From: Acanthaster planci
Taxonomy: Eukaryota > Echinodermata > Asteroidea > Valvatida > Acanthasteridae
Assembly (NCBI RefSeq): GCF_001949145.1
Contig: NW_019091382.1
Location: 1,917,619-1,971,280 of the forward strand
Reading direction: 5' to 3'
Length of the DNA: 53,662 nucleotides
Every line of letters begins with the position of its first letter. The stretch's first letter is position 1. Positions 43,081 to 52,970 of this stretch are shown piece by piece. The notes under the pieces are model-generated. The model was not told where the DNA came from. It was given only the letters and a program-made list of their open reading frames with translations, and did no database searches. The translations under genes and the position numbers were made by a program.

Positions 43081-44009
43081 CACATGATGATATGTGTCCC
43101 CTAAACGATGCTAGCTGTAAAAAACCATTTGTCCTTTTCCAGTAGTACTGTATACTTGAATTTGTTGTGGAATGAAAACGGGTCTGAATTGCAAAACGTC
43201 GTGTTAAGAGAAGAAGCTAAGTGCTGTTAAATCAAGTGAACCACGAGTTTCAAAAAGGGGAAAAATAGAGAAAGTAAAATAGGAAACATTAAAATGTAAC
43301 TTGAACTTGCTGAACTAATGTTGACACCCACAAATTCCAAAACACGTATTCAGCCAATAATTCCAATCACAAAAACGGATAGCCACGACGAAAATAAATC
43401 TTTCAGCCAGTACACCAGTCGGTCATGACATCAAAGATTTAATTTAATATTTATCAGACAAATCTTTATTCAATACAAGTGGGCAGTTATAGTGGAGGCC
43501 TGGGTCATTAATATGAAGACAAATGATTCAAAGTGACAATGTGAAGAGTTATTAACGCAATGAAAACTCAAAGTTTCAAGTGACGTCCCAGAGCAGTCAT
43601 CAGATACGTGTACTGTGAAATACTCTGGATGGTGGATTGTATGACAAATCTTATACCTGAATATAAAAATAAATTGGTTGTTGCACTTTGGCACTCCGAG
43701 TAACTTCCACTATACTCAGTTCATAATTTTCGTCAATCCTCGACATCTTATTTTCAATAATTTCCTTTAAAATAATACTCCCCTCCTATAAATCCCATAA
43801 AATTCACATCCTTGACGTGAAGAAGGTCCGATCTTTTTCACAAAATCGGCTAGATGGAAATACAAGTTGCATGAAAATGCAGCAAGGGAACGTTCAAATG
43901 ACGACTGATGCCCGTCAACAGACGGCTCCGCATGTTTGCAGTACTACTACAAAGGACCATCACTCTGGCAGTCACTTCGCAACTTTCGTCCATATTTTTT
44001 TTTTCAGGG
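43081..44009. other. Interior of the foldback-like unit on its right side
   Basis: 930 bases. No open frame or repeat that I can support. Confidence 0.5.
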
Positions 44010-44628
44010 TCGGGTGATGCCAATCTTGCCAAGACCGTTCCATTTCAACGTAGGGAGAAAAGAGTCCTTCCAGTTTTTAACTTGTCCACTTTTGGACCAC
44101 TTTGCAGTCGTCAAAGTAAAATCCAAATTTCTGCTTGCAAAAAAATGGGTTTTCTGAAAAGGGATGGTGCAACTTCAAAAACCCGAAAATCTTCTGGCAG
44201 AAGATGAGAAAAAGGGGTTGTCCTCTTTTGGAGCATCAAATAACATTTGGTCGTGGAAGTTTGAAGTTTTCAGTTGTCTAAAAAAAGTTGTCGCGCTGGG
44301 AAGACTTCTTACAGTTTTTGCTAGCAGAAAATTTAGTTTTTGAAAATACTTTTCGCAAATTCCCGAAACCCTAAAATCTACTGGCAAAAATGAGAAATGG
44401 GGTTGTCCGCCTGTGGAGCATGACAGTAATTTTGCCAGTGGGAATTTGAAGTTTTTAGTTGTCCACTTTTGACGCGCCACGGGAGCGTAAAACCAAAAAA
44501 AAGTAAAACCAAATTTCTCCTGGTGGAAAATTGCGGTTTTTTAAAAATACTTTAGGCAAAGTCCAAAATCCCAAAAATCTACCAGCAGAAAATGAGAAAA
44601 TGGGGTTGTCCACTTTTGACGCTCCATA
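44010..44628 (-). repeat. Right arm of the foldback-like unit
   Basis: Inverted copy of 31622-32240 with the same internal repeats (GTTGTCCACTTTTGAC at 44459-44474 and 44606-44621, and related words). Confidence 0.85.
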
Positions 44629-46500
44629 CACCAGCGAAACTGAAGTCTAACCGAATCCACTGGTTTCCACACTCACATAAAGCACGTAACGCGCAACGTA
44701 GTTCTCAGCCACGAGTACCATTGATCTCCATGCCGAGTACACACATCAGGCCGGGGGGCGATCGCGAGGCTGTGGCTTGGTGTGTTGGTGACGGTTGGCC
44801 AGGCTAGTTACCTGCATGCAGGCTGAGTCTCCTACGGCCAGTACGGGAAAGCTAAAATTCATGATTTGTACAAATCCTGGCCTTTTTTAAAACGTGTATT
44901 ATGTGTTAACAGCTGAGCTTAAAATAGACAGACAAAAGGTGTCCACAAAATTCGATAGAAGTTAAGGGACTCCCGGCAGTTCCGTGTCGAGGGGAGAGGT
45001 ATTATCCAGCAAGGCTTTGACTCATTTCTGTTGCTAGCAGTTTACTCATATCTCTTGACTTGTCCCATTTTAAAAGTTATACCGAATACTTTTTTTTTTA
45101 GAGATGGAGAACTTTTCCAGAATGCACCAGCACAAATAGGTATTTTTTTAACAAACTAGGCTGATGATGAGAGTCAATAACGGCGATTAGCCTTCATTAT
45201 CTCTTGGGCCTGAATTTAAAAACGAAAAATCACCTATTTTAAGATTATTGAGAATTTTGAAATTGCTCATTGTTGGGGATTCATCGCCCGATAACCAGAC
45301 AGAGCTCCGGCATGATCATAAACGTCAACCTTCCAAGCCAATGAATTTAAGCCCACTGACAAAACTTTTCGCCGTCAGGATTTCTTCACTGGTAAAAAAC
45401 ATTGACGACATTGAAAGGCACTTATGATTACAGAGGACTCCAAACAACGTCAAAGTACACATGAATTGGAGTTTTCAGCGTTTTGATGTAGGCCTACGCG
45501 AGGCTGAGTTTAAAGAGAGCATCTCCCCACCCCCAAAACCGTATAATTTAATTGGGATATTTTTTTAACTTCAACACAGTTTAGCTATCTGTCCATTGCT
45601 CTAAAATCCAACTCGTCACAGCTAATTACCACTTCAGTCTGCTTATTGTATGTTTAGTTTACGAAAAATAAAAAAGGAATGGCCGATCAACAGCACGATT
45701 TGTGCATGATCGCTACTCACCGCACGAGCGCGCGCCAGTGCTGCCTCTGCATACTGTATTCGCGATCAGGACAGCGTCGCTCTCGCCTGTTCATCACGAT
45801 CATCATGCCCGCAATGCAATCCTCTTCTTTATTCCTCAGTTGTCAAGATAAGTTACTGTTTCATTTTAATAAAAATCCAATCTCTGCAATGCTGTGTATT
45901 TATTGATCCCAATAAAAACTCTACGAACAAATTAAAAATGTTAAACACTTCAGAGAGATCGTTGATGAACTTATTCCCGTACAAGAACCCTGCATATACA
46001 AAGCCTTCTACGCTAAACGAGGTTATTCTTACAAAATAGCAGGTTGTGTCGTAAATCTATGTTTATAAACCGAAATATAAAGCAGAACAAAATCTGAACA
46101 TTTTATGGGTAACCAATAGATGGTTAGTCTGAAGCCCCCGATCCGACAAAAAGGGAAATGCATGTTTCATATCGGGTACCAGTTACGGCGTACACGCCAC
46201 TCGGTTTCCTGTACGTGTGTGCACTTTACAACTCAAGAACGTGTGGCGAATGCAACTGACACCTCTTGTGGTGGACTCAGTAACCGGCCGGATCAGGGAT
46301 GGAATTGACCTAGCCCAACCCCACAAATACATTTATTTACCTTGAGCAGGGATGAGCGACTACCCTGACACAAGGGGGGATATCAGTTAACGAACGGCGG
46401 ACTAAGCCTAGGGGCAGTTCGTTGGGTGGAAGTTTACCACCAATTAGGAAAGACTGGATTTATCTGGTAATACAGTAATGAAACATATGGAAACCTAAAT
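44629..46500. other. Spacer without recognised genes
   Basis: About 1.9 kb. Short open frames only, no splice-bounded exon or element end found. Confidence 0.5.
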
Positions 46501-47430
46501 AAACCTCACAGTGACACAGGATTTCCAAGGACAATAATCTAGTATTTGATTTATTGCAATAAAAATCAATAAGGTATATAAATCACACAAGGTTTATGTA
46601 CACAATACACCTCACAAGGCAATACAATATGCCTCACGTGGTTAGCTAACCACCCGACTAACTCAAACACAGCTAGTCTACAACCCAAGGGTTACCTCAC
46701 TAAATAGTGATAGCCCTCACACAAATAACACAGAGTGTCACACAAAACAGGGTCGATCTAACGAAAGGGAAATTACCCTCACAGCAATCTGAGTACATCA
46801 AGTAAACCTCAAGGCTAGCTAGCACAATGACAAGAGTGCCTTCCAGCCGTCACCCCACTATCAGTGCTTACAGACGACAAGCAATCCAACAGCAAAGACC
46901 ATTAGCTCCCAGCCTAGGTTCACGACACTCAGCTCTATCACTAAAGTAATCTAGACCCAATACGGTTCGCTACTACACCTACCAGTTATAGTCACTACAC
47001 GCAGCGCCCCTGGTGCAGCGTCCACACTATACCTCGCACAATCACAGCACAGAACGGTAGACAGCATCCTCCACGATCCTGCCACTGCGACCCAGCAGCG
47101 AAACTCACTAACTGATTGTGCACGCTCTAAGTCAACGCAATGCTTAATAATTCATGACTTGGACTGGCATTCATGCCTACCCCTGTTTCGTCACACAGGC
47201 CCCAGCTAAGCTTGGTCCATCCGGGCCAATAAACCTTATACAGTTATAACCCCTGCCATGATGTCCATAAACCTCACACCAGTTATAAGTACAGAAAACG
47301 TTACTTACACAATGTGGAAATCACTCCCTTTATACAAAACAAACCTGAGGTTTACCTAATAAACCTCGTTACAACTAGCATAATTTATTCACAAGTGCAC
47401 TCTCCACTAAGTTCATAATATACCTCAAAA
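46500..47430. repeat. Region enriched in AACCTCA words
   Basis: AAACCTCA, TACCTCA, GCCTCAC and like words recur a dozen or more times at irregular spacing (for example 46501, 46609, 46631, 46694, 46803, 47270, 47362, 47422). It has few long open frames. It lies 3' of the minus-strand zinc-finger gene, so it could be its 3' untranslated region or a repeat of unknown type. Confidence 0.45.
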
Positions 47431-47641
47431 TTCTCCTATTTATACAATTAAAACGTCCTTGTTTTTTTCTGACATAAAAATATAACTTCAACTAGTAGCA
47501 AAACCTTTTGTGATCCTCAACACTTCAAACTTCTAAATACACTGAAGAAATAACTTAACTTTAACCTGTAACACAAGCAAAACATATTTACAAAGTGCTT
47601 TTCCTTGCTAGTCATAGACAAAAGGTAGAAGCAAAAAAAAA

Positions 47642-47764
47642 CTAAGTGCTGTCTTCTGCAACTGTGAGATACTCATAAGCATCGACAGGTCTCAGGTATG
47701 TCTGATGGTGGACTTCTCCTCGAATCAGCTTGCCATGGAGGAAGGTTTTGCGGAAGATCTTCTC
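47642..47764 (-). CDS. In-frame coding-like extension after the zinc-finger stop codon
   Basis: The frame of exon 2 continues past TAA for 39 codons to a TAG at 47642. The text is well composed ('EKIFRKTFLHGKLIRGEV', 'YLRPVDAYEYLTVAED') and unlike random AT-rich sequence around it. Either the TAA is a recent nonsense change, or it is read through, or a splice is missed. Confidence 0.4.
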   Translation of the reverse strand, partial: EKIFRKTFLHGKLIRGEVHHQTYLRPVDAYEYLTVAEDST

Positions 47765-48732
47765 TTACATAGTTGCAACCTTCATCCTCTTCGCTGGTTT
47801 CCCTTCCTCGTCTCTGTCAGTCTTCTCCTCCTCATGCTCTGGGCTGGCTTCTGTACTTGAGCTCATGAACATCCGTGACTTGGGTGACTCGGGAGTCTGA
47901 CGCTCCTTCCTCATCAGTTCCAGAATAGAGCGAGGCTTACCCCCGTGGCGAAAGATTGGTACACTATGAGGAACCTGCGGCTGGTCAGACACTGTCGAGT
48001 GCTCAGCTTCTGTGTTCTTGGCTGGACTCTCTTGCTCGTTGGACTTCCCTGTTGGGCAGTGGACCAGAGGTGATATGGGGGTTGGGGAGAGTGAAATCAC
48101 AGCTTCTCTTTTGGGACTTCCACCTGTTTCTTTGAAGGCAGCTGTCTTTTTCGGCTCTTGGCTTGTCCCTTGGCGGGAACTTTTCCCTGGGGAACCTGCA
48201 GCATGAGGTCTCAACCTCACTAAGTCGAGAATGGAACGGGGCCTCCCAGTCAAGCGAATGATCGGGGATATTGATGAACGGCTTACGTGAGACAGGTTGC
48301 TCACCGCTGAGTGAGAGGCCTTTTCATCTTCAGCTGGGCCCTTCCCAGGTGATGAGGTGTCGCCTATACCTAGAGCATCCTCATCAACCCCATCTCCGGG
48401 AGCCACCCTTTCAGTTGGTGCAGCCGAACCTACCGCCCCCTCGTTGACCATTCTTCCCACCGACGACCTTGGACTACTGGAACAGGGCATCGTAGTACCC
48501 CCGTCTTGTCGATCCTCTGTCATTTGGACACTGCTGCACTCATCAAGATAATCTGGATGGCAAGAACAATAGTGCCGTCTGTGGTTGTCCCTCCTTTTGT
48601 CCCTGTAGCTACACCGCTCACAACACAGGTACAAGGGCGGCCCATGGACTAGCCGAAGGTGACACCATAACCCTTGTTTGGTTGTGAAGGTCACTGTTAC
48701 GATCCCAGTTGATCCAAATCCTTTTGTGTCTC
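47765..48732 (-). CDS. Zinc-finger gene, exon 2
   Basis: 321 codons and a TAA at 47765-47767, open from the acceptor CCTTTTCAG. Its upstream part lacks an ATG before the finger, which supports splicing to exon 1. Confidence 0.7.
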
Positions 48733-49089
48733 CTGAAAAGGTACGTGTGGAATTTACGCACGTTCCAAAAACCTATAAAAGACTCCTTAGTCATTGATTT
48801 CGCTCTCAGTCAGTGCCTATATACTTTTAGCATGTGCGTTTCGAAATAGCCGGCGTAGGGTCAGCACCTCCTTGTCGTCTACGCCTCGATTACTGCCGCA
48901 CCGTGGCCAGGGCTGACACCGCTGAGGGACCGTGGACCCTGGAGTGTCGTGGCTCCATGTGGAAGCCGAATCTCGGGGATCGACACTGATCTGCCTGTCT
49001 GAACTGGGCTGTTCTGGTGCGGAGTGCGGAGGTGCTTGGCCCGACGACCGCGCTCTTTTAGCCATGGCACTGACTGGGCAGGGCCTCAT
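47765..49089 (-). CDS. Two-exon gene for an unrecognised C2H2 zinc-finger protein
   Basis: Exon 1 is 49089-48825 (88 codons plus one base; ATG at 49089, with a stronger-context ATG at 49065). The intron is 92 bases (AAAA|GTATAT to CTTTTCAG). Exon 2 is 48732-47765. The phases fit, giving 410 residues. One full C2H2 finger lies at residues 126-147 ('CERCSYRDKRRDNHRRH', C-x2-C-x12-H-x4-H), preceded by a half finger 'FTTKQGLWCHLRLVHG' that lacks its Cys pair. The rest is Ser/Pro-rich, probably disordered, with two copies of a block centred on 'GRPRSILDLVR' (about 250-261) and 'GKPRSILELMR' (about 362-372), and an acidic then basic C-terminus. It is probably nuclear and nucleic-acid-binding. I know no family with this layout. 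A retroelement ORF1 is possible because such fingers occur there, but no polymerase lies downstream. Confidence 0.6.
48825..49089 (-). CDS. Zinc-finger gene, exon 1
   Basis: Polar, Pro/Ser-rich N-terminus ending 'LRRLFRNAHAK'. Ends in phase 1 at AAAA|GTATAT. Without the splice the frame stops two codons later. Confidence 0.5.
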
Positions 49090-49321
49090 TTTCTTCCGTT
49101 CTTTGTGTTGGCTCCTTAAGGTAATTATACTCGGCCGAATATAATTTGCCTCTTCGCATATTAATATGTTTTTGCCGGCTTGCTAATTTTCAGTGTAATT
49201 AATTCTGCTTGGCTGTGCTAATGTAAATAATTTCCTTTTGTGAGGGATGTCATGCATGTTGTACATATAATTGTGAGTATGCTGGTGTGTAGTAACAGAG
49301 CCATCATGCGGTGGCAGGGGC
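49090..49321. other. Upstream side of the zinc-finger gene
   Basis: No TATA box is clear on the minus strand. It could hold the promoter. Confidence 0.3.
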
Positions 49322-49379
49322 ATTCCTCATGTTTGCCGTCGCCTCCGTTGTTGGCCTGTCTGCTACTGAAATTAAATAG
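49322..49379 (+). repeat. 58-base direct repeat, left copy
   Basis: ATTCCTCATG to ATTAAATAG, identical to 49981-50038. Followed directly by GTAAAT, a donor-like sequence that the right copy lacks. Confidence 0.95.
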
Positions 49380-49473
49380 GTAAATTTCACTCTTCTTGGG
49401 CTTGTAAATTTCTTTTAAATCATCCAATGGGATTCCAGGGGAGTAGAGAAATTGTTAGATATCGTGGGAAGGG

Positions 49474-49481
49474 TATAAATA
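49474..49481 (+). promoter_or_regulatory. TATA box candidate
   Basis: TATAAATA, about 650 bases before the primer site of element 3. It may be the LTR promoter. Confidence 0.4.
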
Positions 49482-49980
49482 CATTATTTTATGGGTAAAT
49501 TGGGCAAATGGTTTTGTTACTTTCGAGCGGTAAAATAATGGCGGCCTTATAGCAGTGTGCTCAGACAAGTCTGGGTTGCATATACATGTATATATACATA
49601 TATCGGTATCGACGTTAATGGTGCCGAGACCAAAACTTTGAGTAGGATCTATGGTGGAGTAATTATGTGGGTTATGTAGTTTAGATCATTTGATTGAAGG
49701 AAGTTACTGGTTTCGCATAAGTGTACATTACTTGCATACATGTACATGTACAGACACATGTTGGGCAAATTGTGACATGTAAATTAATAAGACGGGCACA
49801 TGTACTTTAGGATTAAGTGACATGTAAATCCCTTGCTTATTGGAGATGATTATTGCTTTAATTTTGAAATTGTTTGGAATGAATGGACTTCAATTATATT
49901 AGATTCTATCTCTAAGCTACAAAGTAATTAGAGAGTAATCTTCCCAGTACTTGAGGGATATTGATTTTTCTTTTTCTTTG

Positions 49981-50038
49981 ATTCCTCATGTTTGCCGTCG
50001 CCTCCGTTGTTGGCCTGTCTGCTACTGAAATTAAATAG
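49981..50038 (+). repeat. 58-base direct repeat, right copy
   Basis: Perfect copy of 49322-49379, 659 bases downstream, lying just before the primer-site region of element 3. Confidence 0.95.
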
Positions 50039-50130
50039 ATAGAGCAATAACACCAGCACAGATCTGAGCCCAGGGAGTTCTGGTGTGTCTGTTCATGCGC
50101 ACCCCCCACCAGATACCACCCCTCCCACAA

Positions 50131-50144
50131 GTGTCAGAAGTGGG
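50131..50144 (+). promoter_or_regulatory. Primer-binding site of element 3
   Basis: GTGTCAGAAGTGGG. Only the first bases of the usual TGG are changed. It matches tRNA-Leu better than the site of element 1 does. Confidence 0.65.
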
Positions 50145-50210
50145 ATTTCTGCTTCCAGCCAGCCAGCAACGGAGGTTCGAGGAGTCCTCAGTAACATCAG
50201 AGTCATCAAG

Positions 50211-51468
50211 ATGGCAACCTTTTCGGGTACGATCGCCTTCCGAGGAGAAAGTCAGGAAGTTCTCCCTGGTGGAAGGCCGCTTGCCGCTTCAAAGCCTGAA
50301 GGGATGCTACGTGAATGCTACCGGCCTGATTCACAGGGTTGATAAGGACAATGAACTGATCCTGCCAATTTTGAATGGAGCCATTCTCCCTCCAGAGGGA
50401 GAATGGGAAATGGAAGGAGAGTATGCACCATTGATTGCCTCAGTCAAGGCCAAGACAGAACAGTCCGATACTAAGTCTGTTTCAGAGGACCTCCTCCGTG
50501 CACTTGTGACCAGACCGCCCCAAGTTGTGATGGCCCCTGAACGCAAGCTTACGGTATTCGAAGGGAGGGACGACGTAAAATCTGTGCAAATTGATGACTT
50601 TGTTGCAGCAATGAACCATGCTTATGAGAGATACCACATTCCAGAGGATCAGCGTAGGCAGTTTTTGCTGGATGCACTTCGAGGTGGCCCAAAGGTTGAA
50701 GTCCGGTCATTGCTGTCATCTGGGAAAACGGCTAAAGAGGCTTTGGAATACTTGGCAGCTTCCTATGGTGAGACCTTGACGAGCGGAGAACTGCAGTGGA
50801 AATGCCTGGAACGACGCCAACAACGGGGAGAGTCCCTTCGTCAGTTTGGCGTGGAACTACAGCGGCTCTTCTACCGACTGGTGAAGCGAGACTCTGGACT
50901 GTACAAGAACCCAGACATCATCATACGGGAGCAGTTTGTGGATGGTATCGAACAGGAGGGACTGAGGCACTCGTGTCGAAATTTTGTTGATCCATCTGTC
51001 TCCTTTGGGGAAGTCAAGGACTGGGCCATAAAGCGGGAGGAACGGGAAAGGGCCGGGGCCCAGACAACAACCCCTCNAAGTAGCACTTCGGCTATAGGTG
51101 CTGAGGTGAAACCTGATGCCATCGAGCGGCTGGAGAAACAAATGCAGGAGATCATGGTGTCCGTAAAATCCCTTTCTGAGAGGATTCCACCTGCTGGGAG
51201 GCTGCCCTCACCGATGAACCCCCAAGGTTCTCCAGCACCGACTGGTGTCATGCCATCCAGATTTTGGATATGCCAGACCAACTACTCCACCTTCCCACAG
51301 CCCGGGGTTTTCAACCCTCCAATTGCTGCACCAACTCAGTACCCTGCAAGGTGTTTTAGGTGTGGCCAACCTGGACATTTTGCAAGAACTTGTCTCAACT
51401 CTGCACGACATCACCACAATTCCACACCCACTGCACCACCTCGAGCTGAGGAGACTTCGGGAAACTAA
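50211..51468 (+). CDS. Gag of element 3
   Basis: The best start is the ATG at 50211 (CAAGATGG context), but the main frame lies one base off from about 50240, so a small indel is likely ('MATFSGTIAFRGE', then 'KVRKFSLVEGRLPLQ'). Capsid-like sequence ('EALEYLAASYGETL', 'RREQFVDGIEQEG'-like part at 50925-50965) is followed by a linker with one N (51077) and a zinc knuckle 'CFRCGQPGHFARTC' (C-x2-C-x4-H-x4-C) at about 51352-51393. Ends with TAA at 51466-51468. Packages element RNA. Confidence 0.8.
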
Positions 51469-52970
51469 TGCATCCTATCGTTGAGAGCCAAACAGTGGGA
51501 AATTGTACAGCTGGCTCAACTCATGACCTGTCTGCATTTCAAGCCCGTGCTGCATCAGAATGTTTCACAGTCAATGTCAGGTTTGGAAATCGAACTGTTC
51601 CTTGCCTATTGGACACCGGATCCATGGTCACCACAATCACCAAGGACTACTTTGACAGAACACTGGCACTAGATGGTGTGAAACTGGAGAGTATTCCTGA
51701 TAAGTTCAAGCTTGTCTCGGCAAATGGCACCAACATCCCCTATGTAGGCTGTTTTGAGACAAGTGTGGAATTGCTGGGAAGGACTATTGACTTCAGACTC
51801 GTACTAGTCATACAGGAGGTAAGGCCAAACTCAAGCCCGTCAAATGTGCCAGGCATTGTGGGAATGAACATTCTCGGGGACTGTTGGTCTCAACTAATAA
51901 GCAGTCATGGTCAAGGATACTTACGTGAACTTAGAGCTGGTGGTGTTCGACCGATTTGGCAAAAGACGCTGCAGACTGTCGCCAAGCGCAAAGCTTTCGA
52001 TAACATCCAGTCTACAATTGGGAAGGTACACTTGAAGAACGGAGCCCCACTGATAGTACCGGCCAAGCAGGCGGTGGTTGTTGAGGCCTCAGCACGGAGG
52101 GCCCCAGGAAATGTTGACTACGAAGCAGTTCTTGAACCACTGGAATGCACCAACACTCCACGGGGTGTGCAAGCAGTGAGGGGACTGGTGACAGTTTCTT
52201 CAGGAAAGTTGGCAGTGGTTTTTATGAATGAAACCGACCAGGACCTCCTATTGCCAAAACGGAGCTGTTTGGGTACCCTTTATCATGGAGACATTATGGA
52301 GGAGATCCGGACGGAGGAGGCTGAAGCAACCCAGACTTCACACATCCTCACCCAAGCATGCAGGCCGTCCACACCAGACCCACCTTCCACTCCAGATGTT
52401 CAGATTGGTAGAGGGCTGGCCAAAGAACAACTTGACAGTTTTCACTCTCTTCTGCACGAATTTGATGACGTATTTGCCAAGGGAGAAGGAGACTTGGGTT
52501 ACACTGACGCTGTCCGACATCGAATGGACACCGGGGACACCCCTCCAATCCATCAACGCTATCGGTCACTTCCCCCCTCCCAGTACAAGGAAGTTCGGGC
52601 CCATATACAGAAATTGCTGGAGGCTGGCATTATTCGTGAAAGTTCCAGCCCGTGGGCCTCTCCCATCGTCGTTGTACGGAAGAAAGATCACTCAATAAGG
52701 CTATGTGTTGACTACCACCGGTTGAATGCAGCCACGGTGAAGAACTCTTTCCCCCTGCCAAGGATTGACGAGACCCTGCAGATGATTGGTGGAGCCAAGT
52801 TCATGAGTGTGCTTGACCTTGCTTCAGGATACCATCAGGTACATGTAGCTGTTGAGGACCGAGACATTGAGAAAACAGCCTTCACAACACCCTTCGGGCT
52901 ATTCGAATACATGAGGATGCCTTTCGGCCTGTGCAACGGCCCTGCCACATTCCAGCACCTCATGCAATGA
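51468..52970 (+). CDS. Pol of element 3: protease and reverse transcriptase, stopped early
   Basis: ATG at 51468 overlaps the gag stop as TAATG, in the -1 frame. Protease active site 'LLDTGSMVTTI' at about 51604-51636. RT fingers and palm: 'IIRESSSPWASPIVVVRK', 'LCVDYHRLNAATVKN', 'VLDLASGYHQVHV', 'MPFGLCNGPATFQHLM'. A TGA at 52968-52970 cuts it just before the catalytic box. Confidence 0.85.
   Translation: MHPIVESQTVGNCTAGSTHDLSAFQARAASECFTVNVRFGNRTVPCLLDTGSMVTTITKDYFDRTLALDGVKLESIPDKFKLVSANGTNIPYVGCFETSVELLGRTIDFRLVLVIQEVRPNSSPSNVPGIVGMNILGDCWSQLISSHGQGYLRELRAGGVRPIWQKTLQTVAKRKAFDNIQSTIGKVHLKNGAPLIVPAKQAVVVEASARRAPGNVDYEAVLEPLECTNTPRGVQAVRGLVTVSSGKLAVVFMNETDQDLLLPKRSCLGTLYHGDIMEEIRTEEAEATQTSHILTQACRPSTPDPPSTPDVQIGRGLAKEQLDSFHSLLHEFDDVFAKGEGDLGYTDAVRHRMDTGDTPPIHQRYRSLPPSQYKEVRAHIQKLLEAGIIRESSSPWASPIVVVRKKDHSIRLCVDYHRLNAATVKNSFPLPRIDETLQMIGGAKFMSVLDLASGYHQVHVAVEDRDIEKTAFTTPFGLFEYMRMPFGLCNGPATFQHLMQ

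Larger units (their letters stand above)
31622..44628. mobile_element. Foldback-like unit with two inverted tandem-repeat arms, filled with retroelements
   Basis: 31622-32240 and about 44010-44628 are inverted copies, and both outer ends read TATGGAGCGTC. CACCAG lies directly outside both ends (31616-31621 and 44629-44634), suggesting a target duplication of 6-8 bases. Each arm is built of about three imperfect units of roughly 190 bases marked by GTCAAAAGTGGACAAC. Between the arms are LTR element copies, a Penelope-like element and three N joins, so the true interior may be far shorter than shown. Confidence 0.6.

Noticed and set aside
43908-44207. 99-codon plus-strand frame in the right foldback arm
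   Set aside because: Runs through tandem repeat DNA and is absent from the equivalent part of the left arm.
45679-45906. 75-codon plus-strand frame as a small gene
   Set aside because: Composition looks random, no homology recalled, no promoter or splice context.
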